DNA of 5,131 bases from an uncultured Pseudomonadota bacterium (lineage in GTDB: Bacteria > Pseudomonadota > Gammaproteobacteria > Burkholderiales > Eutrophovitaceae). A model generated the notes under the pieces. That model had not been told where the DNA came from and did not search any database. It worked only from the letters and a program-made list of their open reading frames with translations. Of this stretch, positions 1 to 5,131 are shown piece after piece; the first letter of the stretch is position 1, and every line of letters begins with the position of its first letter. Position numbers and translations under genes: made by a program. The stretch is from NCBI GenBank assembly GCA_937983055.1, contig CALJLA010000052.1, positions 1-5,131 on the forward strand. Direction: 5' to 3'.

Positions 1-1111
1 GGATGCGGCCGCGCCGGCGCACCTCGAGCTCGTCCGCGCGCACGCCGAGGCGCGACCCAGCCACCAGGAATAAGCCCACCAGTACCCCCAGACCGAACAG
101 CAGGCCGTGCGCGCGCAGGCTGGCGGGATTCGAGCGCGAATTCTCGACGAAGGTGAGCACCTTGATGCCGACCACCGGGAAAACGCAGGGCATCAGGTTG
201 AGCAGCACGCCGCCGATCACCGCCAGCCCGAGCGCGAGCCATAGCGTGAGCGACCCGCCGCCGCCGCCGTCGACTGGCGCCGGCGGCAGGGCGGCGGCCA
301 CGGTGAAGGGCAGCGAAACGGTGGCGCTGCCGACGGCGAGCGCGGGGAAGCCGGGCTCGGCTTTCAGCAGGCCGTCGAGCCGCTGCGCGTCGACGCCCGG
401 CGCAGCGGCGAAACGCAGCTGCCAGCGGTCGCCGACCGCGCTGAGCTGCTGCGTCGAGGCATAGTCGATCACGCCCTCGTCATGCGGAAAGAATTCCAGG
501 CGCTTGAGTTCCGGCGCGCTGTCGCGCGGCAGGGTGATCAGCCACTCGCCGCCGGCGAGCGTGGCGCTGGCCTGCAGCGCCTCGCCGCTGCGCGGCAGGC
601 CGGCTCGGGTGCGCTCGATGGCCGCGGCCCACAGCGCGTTCGGCTTGGCCGGGCCGACCGGCAGCGACAGCGCGAATTCGGCATCGCCGGGAATGCAGAT
701 TTCCTCGCATACCAGCCAGTCGGCGCGCGCCGCGACCGGCACCTGCGCGCCGGCATAGCCGGCCGGGGTGCGGATGTCGGTCAGCAGCAGCACCTCGCCC
801 TCGTAGCCGTAGTTGGCGAGCGGGCCGACGTCGATGCGGGTGGGGGCGGGCCACTGGATCTCGCCCGCCTCGAAGCCCTCGGGCAGGGTCCAGCGGATTT
901 TGGTCGCCAGGCCGGAATCGCCCGGGTTGCGCCAGTAGGTATGCCAGTGCTCCTCCATGCGCAGGCGCAGCGCCACCGTGAGCGTGCGGCCCGGCTCCAC
1001 CGCGGTGACCGCCGGGATCAGCTCCGCCTCGATATGGTCGCGCGCGACCGGGTTGGCGCCGGCAGCCGCCGAGAACAGAAAAAAGGCAATGAAAAGAGCG
1101 CGCAAAGGCAT
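1..1111 (-). CDS. dsbD: DsbD/ScsB-like thiol:disulfide reductase, N-terminal part
   Basis: This is an inner-membrane protein that carries electrons from cytoplasmic thioredoxin to periplasmic disulfide partners. The visible 370 codons start with a signal peptide (hydrophobic residues about 4-17, likely cleaved after AGA near residue 19). A periplasmic DsbD-alpha-like domain follows, with the redox pair C135 and C139 in LVCEEIC. A Gly-rich linker leads to TM1 (about 288-312), whose LMPCVFPV motif carries C309, the usual membrane cysteine; TM2 is about 336-352. The rest of the membrane domain and any C-terminal thioredoxin domain lie beyond the left edge. An in-frame TGA eight codons upstream makes this ATG the earliest possible start; no clear Shine-Dalgarno is seen. 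The gene follows the enolase gene by 66 bp on the same strand. The last 18 visible residues look unlike the family (see findings). The Cys spacing and MPC motif suggest the ScsB/DsbD-like group rather than classical E. coli DsbD. Confidence 0.9.
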   Translation of the reverse strand, partial: MPLRALFIAFFLFSAAAGANPVARDHIEAELIPAVTAVEPGRTLTVALRLRMEEHWHTYWRNPGDSGLATKIRWTLPEGFEAGEIQWPAPTRIDVGPLANYGYEGEVLLLTDIRTPAGYAGAQVPVAARADWLVCEEICIPGDAEFALSLPVGPAKPNALWAAAIERTRAGLPRSGEALQASATLAGGEWLITLPRDSAPELKRLEFFPHDEGVIDYASTQQLSAVGDRWQLRFAAAPGVDAQRLDGLLKAEPGFPALAVGSATVSLPFTVAAALPPAPVDGGGGGSLTLWLALGLAVIGGVLLNLMPCVFPVVGIKVLTFVENSRSNPASLRAHGLLFGLGVLVGLFLVAGSRLGVRADELEVRRRGRI

Positions 1112-1177
1112 GGAAGGGTTGTTGCAGTCTCAGGTTTCAGAGCGTTGCCGGCGCGGTTAGTTCGCCGCCGGCGGGCC

Positions 1178-2386
1178 TCAGCCGGCGCCGCTGCGCCGCA
1201 CCTGCACGCCGTCGCGCCGCGGCAGATCGGGCAGCAGCCGGGTGCCGAGGCCCGGGCCGGCGAGCGGCTCGACCCGGCCGTTGCGCACCACCGGCAACTC
1301 GGTCAGCAGATCCTTGTACCAGGTCGAATAGTAAGCGCGCACCACCTCCATGATCAGCGCGTTCGGGATGTGCGCCATGAAGTGAATCGACGCCACCCAG
1401 ACCACCGGCCCGTTGCAGTCGTGCGGCGCCACCGGCCGCTGCCAGGCCTCGGCGAGCGCGGCGATCTTCTTCGCCTCGGTCAGCCCGCCGCACCAGCCGA
1501 GGTCGAGCATCACGATATCGACCGCCTGTTTCGCCAGCATGTCGCGGAACGGATACGTGCCGCCGAGGGTTTCGGATCCGCACACCGGGATCGAGGTGCC
1601 GTCGCGATAGGCTTTCAGCGTGTCGGCGTCGCCCATGCGGATCGGGTCTTCGGACCAGAACGGGCGGTAGGCTTCGAGCGCGCGGGCGATGCGCAGCGCC
1701 TGCTCCAGGTTCCACAGCGAGTGGAACTCGGCCATGATCTCGATGCGGTCGCCCACCGCCGCGCGAATGCGCCGCCACGGCTCGAGCGCGAGCTCCAGGT
1801 CGGCGTGCGACAGCATGCTGCCGTCGCGGTCGGCGGCGAAGGGATCGAAGGGCCAGATCTTCATCGCGCCGATGCCTTCTTCCAGCAGCGAATGGGCGAG
1901 TTCTTCCGGGTGGTGCACGAAGGCGATCTGGTCGTCGTACGGGCCTTCGCGCGCCGGCGCCGGCTCGTCGGCGCGCACCGCGCGCCGCGCCACGCTGGTG
2001 TTGTTGTAGCGATAGCCGGCGCAGGTGTTGTAGACGCGGATGCCGCTTCGGCAGCGCCCGCCCAGCGCCTGCCACAGCGGCTGGCCGCTGGCCTGCCCGA
2101 GAATGTCCCACAGCGCGATGTCGATCGCCGAGGCGGCACGCACCTCGGTGCCAGAGGACTGAAAGCCGAGATAGCTCGCCATCATCGCGCGGTGCTGGCC
2201 GGCGATGTCGAGCGGGTTCTGCCCGATCAACTGCGGCGCGAGCAGCTCGTGGATCTGCGCTTCGACCGCCGCCGCCCCGCGCGACGTCTCGCCCAGGCCG
2301 GTGAGCCCCTCGTCGGTGTGCACCTGCACCAGCAGCAGGTTCGGCCGCCCGGTCAGCCGCAGCGTCTCGATCGCGGTGATCTTCAC
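1178..2386 (-). CDS. Mandelate racemase/muconate lactonizing enzyme family protein (enolase superfamily)
   Basis: This is a 402-residue cytoplasmic Mg-dependent enzyme that removes a proton alpha to a carboxylate. It is most likely an acid-sugar dehydratase or racemase; the substrate is not known. The N-terminal capping domain (about 1-110) is followed by a TIM barrel. Visible barrel-end residues are K176 (MKIWPFDPF), predicted metal ligands E220, E246 (WSEDP) and E272 (GSET), H222 (EFHSLWN), and a probable D295/H322 catalytic dyad (MLDLGWCGG, PHDCNGP). Family knowledge assigns these roles; they are not tested here. The GTG start is chosen because VKITAIET matches the usual family N-terminus. 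Longer in-frame versions would run back through the receptor gene and add low-complexity sequence. The start lies 7 bp after the receptor stop with no strong ribosome site, so translational coupling is likely. Length and both ends look complete. Confidence 0.9.
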   Translation of the reverse strand: MKITAIETLRLTGRPNLLLVQVHTDEGLTGLGETSRGAAAVEAQIHELLAPQLIGQNPLDIAGQHRAMMASYLGFQSSGTEVRAASAIDIALWDILGQASGQPLWQALGGRCRSGIRVYNTCAGYRYNNTSVARRAVRADEPAPAREGPYDDQIAFVHHPEELAHSLLEEGIGAMKIWPFDPFAADRDGSMLSHADLELALEPWRRIRAAVGDRIEIMAEFHSLWNLEQALRIARALEAYRPFWSEDPIRMGDADTLKAYRDGTSIPVCGSETLGGTYPFRDMLAKQAVDIVMLDLGWCGGLTEAKKIAALAEAWQRPVAPHDCNGPVVWVASIHFMAHIPNALIMEVVRAYYSTWYKDLLTELPVVRNGRVEPLAGPGLGTRLLPDLPRRDGVQVRRSGAG

Positions 2387-2393
2387 CGCGGGC

Positions 2394-3368
2394 TCACTGC
2401 AGTTCCTGGGCGGTGATGCCGCGGGCGCGCACCACCTCGGCCCAGCGCGCGACCTCGGCGCGGATGTGTTCGCCGAACGCTTCCGGCGTGCCGCCGGCAG
2501 GCTCGGCTTCCATCTTGCGCAGCTGCACCTGCACTTCCGGGTCGGCGATAGCCTCGTTGAAGCCGGCATCGACCCGCTGCACCACCGCGTCCGGCATCTG
2601 CTTCGGCGCCCTCCCGCCGAACCCGGGGGCGCTCACGAACCCCGTTAAGGCGGCCTCCTCCAGGGTGGGCACGTCCGGCAGCGAGGGCAGGCGTTTTGCG
2701 GAAGTGACCGCCAGCGCCCGCAGCGCGCCGGAGGTGACATGCGGCAGGATCGAGGGCGTGTTGTCGAAGAACAGGTGGGTCTGGCCGCCGCGCAGGTCGA
2801 TGATCGCCGGCGCCGAGCCTTTGTACGGCACGTGCAGCAGCTCGACCCCCGCCATCAGGCCCAGCAGTTCGCCGGACAGGTGCGGCGAGCTGCCGTAGCC
2901 GGACGAGGCGTACGCGATCTGGCCGGGCGAAGCCCTCGCCAGCGCGACCAGCGCCTGCACGCTGTCGGCCTGCACTGCGGGATGCACCGCCAGCACGTTG
3001 GCCATCTGCGCGAACAGCACCACTGGTCGGAAGTCGCGCTCGAGATCGTAGCCGGTGTTGGCGTACACCGACGGATTGATCGCGCAGGTGCCGATGGTGC
3101 ACTCGACCAGGGTGTAGCCGTCGGGTGCGGCGCGCGAGGCGGTTTCGGTGCCGATGTTGCCGCCGGCGCCGGCGCGGTTGTCGATGACGATCTGCTGGCC
3201 GAGCGCGCGCGCGGCACGCTCGGAAATCACGCGGGCGATGATGTCTGAAGACCCGCCCGCCGGGAACGGGACGATCAGCCGGATCGGCTGCGAAGGATAT
3301 TCATCCGGCGCCTGCGAACACCCGGCCAGCAGCAGGAATGCTGCCGCCCATCTTGCGATTGCCGCCAC
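2394..3368 (-). CDS. Bug/TctC-family tricarboxylate-type solute receptor, predicted lipoprotein
   Basis: This is a 324-residue extracytoplasmic binding protein that should capture a carboxylate ligand. Recognisable family segments are PFPAGGSSDIIARVI (35-49), DNRAGAGGNIG (63-73), APDGYTL (81-87), INPSVY (97-102), HVPYKGSAPAI (179-189), LRALAVTS (216-223) and the C-terminal DPEVQVQL region. The N-terminus has a short charged stretch, a hydrophobic core and a lipobox LAGC with C17. This predicts lipid anchoring rather than free periplasmic release; Ser at +2 would favour outer-membrane sorting by the E. coli rule. The start is GTG, supported by GGGGGAG six bases upstream and by the signal peptide. 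No TctA/TctB membrane subunits are present in the window, as is common for this family in Burkholderiales. The enolase-fold enzyme directly downstream suggests a shared acid substrate. The usual SW(F/Y)G segment reads SAPGFGG at 246-252. Confidence 0.92.
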   Translation of the reverse strand: MAAIARWAAAFLLLAGCSQAPDEYPSQPIRLIVPFPAGGSSDIIARVISERAARALGQQIVIDNRAGAGGNIGTETASRAAPDGYTLVECTIGTCAINPSVYANTGYDLERDFRPVVLFAQMANVLAVHPAVQADSVQALVALARASPGQIAYASSGYGSSPHLSGELLGLMAGVELLHVPYKGSAPAIIDLRGGQTHLFFDNTPSILPHVTSGALRALAVTSAKRLPSLPDVPTLEEAALTGFVSAPGFGGRAPKQMPDAVVQRVDAGFNEAIADPEVQVQLRKMEAEPAGGTPEAFGEHIRAEVARWAEVVRARGITAQELQ

Positions 3369-3399
3369 CGCGCGCTCCCCCTTTTGAGTTGTGGCGGCA
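3360..3399 (-). promoter_or_regulatory. Inverted repeat enclosing the receptor gene's ribosome site and start codon
   Basis: On the minus strand TGCCGCCAC (3399-3391) pairs perfectly with GTGGCGGCA (3368-3360), a 9-bp GC-rich stem with a 22-nt loop. The GTG start codon opens the 3' arm and the ribosome site lies in the loop. In RNA this could hide the start codon. The pairing is seen directly; a regulatory role is inferred, and GC-rich DNA does give such repeats by chance. Confidence 0.4.
3375..3381 (-). promoter_or_regulatory. Ribosome binding site of the Bug receptor gene
   Basis: The minus strand reads GGGGGAG, preceded by a run of A, six bases before the GTG start at 3368. It supports the GTG start and hence the lipoprotein signal peptide. 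It lies in the loop of an inverted repeat whose 3' arm contains the start codon. Confidence 0.7.
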
Positions 3400-3404
3400 T
3401 TCTA
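3399..3404 (-). promoter_or_regulatory. Weak candidate -10 for the receptor operon
   Basis: The minus strand reads TAGAAT, five of six matches to TATAAT, about 31 bp before the GTG start. No recognisable -35 lies at normal spacing. The 64-bp uspA-receptor gap has no T-tracted hairpin terminator, so readthrough from uspA is also possible. Confidence 0.25.
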
Positions 3405-3432
3405 GCCGCGCGGGCGGCGGCGCGCTGCGCGC

Positions 3433-3876
3433 TTATTTGTAGATCAGCACCGGCACCTTGGTGTGCGACAGTACCTTGGCGGCCTGGCTGCCGAGCAGCA
3501 GGCCCTTCAGCCCGGACCGGCCGTGCGAGGCCATGAAGATGAGGTCGCATTTCTTCTTCTTCGCGGCGTCGACGATCGCCTGCCAGGGCGCGAGGCTCGC
3601 CTGGTAGTAGCCCTGGTACTGTACCCCGGCGGCCTTCGCCTGCTTCTCGATGTCGGCCAGCACTTTCTCGGCGGTCTTCTTCGAGCGCTTCTGCCACTCG
3701 GCACGCGACACCAGGTCGGGCGGAAAGTACTCGCCGTAGGCCAGCACTTCGTACTGCTCCGGCGAGAAGAAACCGGTGACCTTGGCGCGCTGCTCCTTGG
3801 CGAACTTGATGCCGGCCTTCACCGCCTTCCTGGACAGCGCGGAGCCGTCGGTGGGCAACAGGATGTGCTTGTACAT
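3433..3876 (-). CDS. uspA: Universal stress protein, UspA family
   Basis: This is a 147-residue single-domain cytoplasmic Usp protein, the normal length for the family. It begins MYKHILLPTDGS, the usual first beta strand with D10 near the nucleotide pocket. It ends with an ATP-binding type segment: A116-S-H-G119, nine residues, then G129-S130, followed by the final strand VPVLIYK. The classical motif has Gly at the first position; Ala here is a frequent variant, so ATP binding is likely but not certain. The frame is open for 27 more codons upstream, but ATG 3876 is chosen because a strong GAGGAGGAG ribosome site precedes it and homology begins there. The gene diverges from birA across a region with an FNR-like palindrome. 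Usp proteins usually aid survival under starvation, oxygen limitation or other stress; the specific role here is unknown. Confidence 0.93.
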   Translation of the reverse strand: MYKHILLPTDGSALSRKAVKAGIKFAKEQRAKVTGFFSPEQYEVLAYGEYFPPDLVSRAEWQKRSKKTAEKVLADIEKQAKAAGVQYQGYYQASLAPWQAIVDAAKKKKCDLIFMASHGRSGLKGLLLGSQAAKVLSHTKVPVLIYK

Positions 3877-3879
3877 GGT

Positions 3880-3888
3880 CTCCTCCTC
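3880..3888 (-). promoter_or_regulatory. Strong ribosome binding site of uspA
   Basis: The minus strand reads GAGGAGGAG, with AGGAGG five bases before ATG 3876. It settles the start codon against the longer open frame upstream and suggests high translation, as expected for a stress protein. Confidence 0.85.
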
Positions 3889-3915
3889 GGTTCCCGGACT
3901 CTTGAATGATGACAG

Positions 3916-3921
3916 AGTCTG
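3916..3921 (-). promoter_or_regulatory. Possible uspA -10 element
   Basis: On the minus strand this reads CAGACT, keeping the A and final T of TATAAT. It sits where a -10 would be expected if the upstream palindrome is an activator site centred at -41.5. It would give a leader of about 33 nt ending in the strong ribosome site. The match is weak on its own; the spacing is the main support. Confidence 0.3.
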
Positions 3922-3940
3922 CGCGGACGAGTTCGCGCCG

Positions 3941-3960
3941 GGCTTGACCTCGGTCAAGCC
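3941..3960. promoter_or_regulatory. FNR/Anr/CRP-like palindrome between uspA and birA
   Basis: Two perfect 9-bp inverted arms, GGCTTGACC and GGTCAAGCC, flank a 2-bp centre. The core TTGAC-N4-GTCAA differs from the FNR consensus TTGAT-N4-ATCAA by one symmetric base per half. The centre (3950.5) lies 74 bp before the uspA ATG and 65 bp before the birA ATG. If it acts as a class II site (centre at -41.5), uspA transcription would start near 3909, which agrees with a plausible -10 there. Assignment to FNR/Anr is inferred from sequence and from known oxygen control of some usp genes. A different regulator with a TTGA-N6-TCAA site is possible. Confidence 0.5.
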
Positions 3961-3982
3961 GGGTCACGACATTGGCATCCGG

Positions 3983-3988
3983 TATAGT
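3983..3988 (+). promoter_or_regulatory. Possible birA -10 element (TATAGT)
   Basis: TATAGT matches five of six bases of the sigma-70 -10 consensus and lies 27 bp before the birA ATG, giving a leader of about 20 nt. No good -35 is found at 16-18 bp; the region there reads cGGGTCA. The upstream palindrome would be centred near -44.5. It may be a weak or activator-dependent promoter. Confidence 0.4.
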
Positions 3989-4001
3989 TCCGCGCAGTTT
4001 C

Positions 4002-4006
4002 AGGGG
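4002..4006 (+). promoter_or_regulatory. Ribosome binding site of birA
   Basis: AGGGG lies nine bases before ATG 4016. It is moderate in strength and supports this start over the open frame that runs further upstream. Confidence 0.55.
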
Positions 4007-4015
4007 CAACACCGC

Positions 4016-4990
4016 ATGAACGTTTATACGCTGGCCGCGCTGCGCATGCTTGAGGACGGCGGATTCCATTCCGGCGAGGTGATCGCGCGCCGCCTCGGCG
4101 TCACCCGCGAGACCATCTCGGCGGCGCTCGAAGGCGTCGAGGCGCAGGGACTGGCGATCGAGCGGGTGCGCGGCCGCGGCTACCGGCTGCTCACCCCGGT
4201 GCGCTGGCTGGAGGCCGGGGCGATCCGCCGCGCGCTCGGTGGGCACGCGCCGCGTTTCGATGTCGAGGTGGTCGACACAACAGTATCGACCAACGACGAC
4301 CTGCTGGCAGCGGCCGCGCAGGGCGCGCCCTCGGGCAGGGTGCGGGTGGCCGAGCTGCAGACCGGCGGGCGCGGCCGCCGCGGGCGGCAATGGGTGAGCG
4401 GTCTGGGCGGCGCGCTCACTTTTTCGCTGCTGTGGCGGTTTGCGCAGGGCGCGGGATTTCTCTCCGGCCTGTCGCCCCCGGTGGGCGCAGCCCTCCTGCG
4501 CGCGCTGCAGAGCCGCGGCGTCGAGGCCGCCCGGCTCAAGTCCCCAGCCGCGGCGCCGTGGCGACGTCTCAAGCTCGCCGGAATTCTCATTGAACTGAAC
4601 GGCGACGTGATGGGGCCCACCTGCGCGGTGATCGGCATCGGGTTGAACGTGCGCCTGCCCGAGACGATGCGCGACCGCATCGACCAGCCGGTAACCGACC
4701 TGGCCCGCGCCGGGGTCGATGCCGACCGCAACCGGGTGCTGGCGGCGGTTCTGGCCGAGATCGACCGGGTGATGGCGGTGTTCGCCGAGCAGGGCTTCGC
4801 GCCGCTGCGCGCCGAGTGGGAGCAGGCGCATGCCTACCGGGATAAAATGGTGCGACTTCGCATGCCCGACGGCGCCGAGCAGGAAGGGCGCGTCGCCGGC
4901 GTGTCAGACGACGGCGCGCTGCTGCTGGCGGTGCGCTCGGGCACCCGCAAGTACTACGGAGGCGAGATCAGTCTTCGCCCTTCGCGCTAA
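4016..4990 (+). CDS. birA: Biotin--protein ligase / biotin operon repressor BirA with altered catalytic motif
   Basis: This is a 324-residue class II (HTH-bearing) biotin protein ligase. The family makes biotinyl-5'-AMP and transfers biotin to the acceptor lysine of BCCP; the HTH allows biotin-dependent repression. The N-terminal winged helix is about 3-60, with a recognition-helix-like segment VTRETISAALEG (29-40). The catalytic domain shows VSTND (90-94), the biotinyl-AMP loop GRGRRG (118-123), KLAGILIEL (186-194) and VIGIGLNV (205-212). The C-terminal SH3-like domain ends GALLLAV...GGEISLRP. The usual KWPND reads K175-S-P-A-A: the lysine is kept but Trp, Asn and Asp are lost, so ligase activity is doubtful unless the bases are wrong. 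The frame is open upstream, but ATG 4016 fits the family start and has AGGGG nine bases before it. coaX follows in the same frame. Confidence 0.93.
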   Translation: MNVYTLAALRMLEDGGFHSGEVIARRLGVTRETISAALEGVEAQGLAIERVRGRGYRLLTPVRWLEAGAIRRALGGHAPRFDVEVVDTTVSTNDDLLAAAAQGAPSGRVRVAELQTGGRGRRGRQWVSGLGGALTFSLLWRFAQGAGFLSGLSPPVGAALLRALQSRGVEAARLKSPAAAPWRRLKLAGILIELNGDVMGPTCAVIGIGLNVRLPETMRDRIDQPVTDLARAGVDADRNRVLAAVLAEIDRVMAVFAEQGFAPLRAEWEQAHAYRDKMVRLRMPDGAEQEGRVAGVSDDGALLLAVRSGTRKYYGGEISLRPSR

Positions 4991-4996
4991 CCGACC

Positions 4997-5131
4997 TTGA
5001 CCGAAACTTCCCTGACCCTGGCGGTGGATGCCGGCAACAGCCGCATCAAGTGGGCGCTGCACGACGGCACGCGCTTCGTGCGCGAGGGCCATCGCGAGCG
5101 CGCGGCGCTCGATCGCCTGGACGCGGACTGG
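4997..5131 (+). CDS. coaX: Type III pantothenate kinase, N-terminal fragment cut by window edge
   Basis: Forty-five codons are visible. The type III enzyme phosphorylates pantothenate, the first step of coenzyme A synthesis, in the cytoplasm. The N-terminus shows the family's phosphate-binding segment LAVDAGNSRIKW (8-19), with D11, G13 and N14 as key residues, followed by the usual ALHDG turn. The best start is TTG at 4997; the reading MTETSLTLAVDAGN fits the family, and the next candidate start would cut into the conserved strand. The birA stop codon (4988-4990) lies in this same frame just two codons upstream, so no earlier independent start exists. No Shine-Dalgarno is seen before the TTG, suggesting translational coupling to birA. 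birA followed by coaX is a common betaproteobacterial order, and the two are fused in some relatives such as Neisseria. The rest of the protein, including the ASKHA catalytic core, is off the window. Confidence 0.88.
   Translation, partial: MTETSLTLAVDAGNSRIKWALHDGTRFVREGHRERAALDRLDADW

Noticed and set aside
5..31. NotI, XhoI and SacI sites clustered at the left edge as cloning-vector sequence
   Set aside because: NotI sites also occur inside birA, so they are expected at this base composition, and the DsbD frame stays open through the cluster.
1147..1172. Inverted repeat GCCGGCG/CGCCGGC after the enolase gene as a rho-independent terminator
   Set aside because: The 7-bp stem has a 12-nt loop and no T tract follows it on the minus strand; such repeats are common in DNA this GC-rich.
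482..2416. Long plus-strand open frame of 644 codons
   Set aside because: It lies antisense to the DsbD and enolase genes, is rich in Arg/His/Ala with no recognisable domain, and is the kind of shadow frame produced by GC-rich coding DNA.
3405..3432. GC-rich run after uspA as a terminator
   Set aside because: It is low-complexity GCG/GCC sequence with no T tract and several equally poor foldings.
3877..3957. 27-residue N-terminal extension of the Usp protein
   Set aside because: It spans the predicted promoter and palindrome; the strong ribosome site and the normal Usp start MYKHILLPTD favour ATG 3876.
3776..4015. 80-codon N-terminal extension of BirA
   Set aside because: It overlaps the uspA start and the promoter region; family homology begins at ATG 4016, which has its own ribosome site.
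3275..4831. Long minus-strand open frame of 518 codons
   Set aside because: It runs antisense through birA, across the divergent promoter region and out of frame through uspA; both real genes have clear family motifs on their own frames.

Overview
The window is GC-rich DNA from a proteobacterium, most likely a betaproteobacterium (Burkholderiales or Rhodocyclales). Three things point there: birA directly followed by coaX, a Bug/TctC-type solute receptor, and an enolase-superfamily protein of a type I associate with Burkholderiales. This placement is from protein resemblance and gene order, not from a database search. No rRNA, tRNA, CRISPR, insertion sequence or other mobile element was seen.

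Layout: a minus-strand block reads right to left. It holds uspA (3876 to 3433), a Bug/TctC receptor lipoprotein (3368 to 2394), an enolase-superfamily dehydratase or racemase (2386 to 1178), and the N-terminal 370 codons of a DsbD/ScsB-type transmembrane thiol:disulfide reductase (1111 to the left edge). A 139-bp divergent promoter region (3877-4015) separates this block from a plus-strand pair: birA (4016-4990) and the first 45 codons of coaX (4997 to the right edge).

How the genes work together: the receptor and the enolase-fold enzyme are 7 bp apart and read as a pair for capturing and dehydrating (or racemising) an organic or sugar acid. No TctA/TctB membrane subunits lie in the window. 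DsbD may be carried on the same transcript but has a separate envelope redox role. birA and coaX both concern cofactors (biotin attachment and the first step of CoA synthesis). They lie in the same reading frame, separated by one stop codon and two sense codons. The divergent region carries a near-perfect FNR/Anr-like palindrome that could tie uspA, and perhaps birA, to oxygen supply.

The most unusual feature is in BirA. The near-invariant KWPND catalytic motif reads KSPAA, while the HTH domain, the GRGRRG loop and the C-terminal domain look normal. This is either a ligase-impaired, regulator-like BirA or locally poor sequence. Smaller in-frame oddities in the receptor and at the DsbD edge make sequence quality a serious alternative. 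I see no clearly new multi-gene system here.
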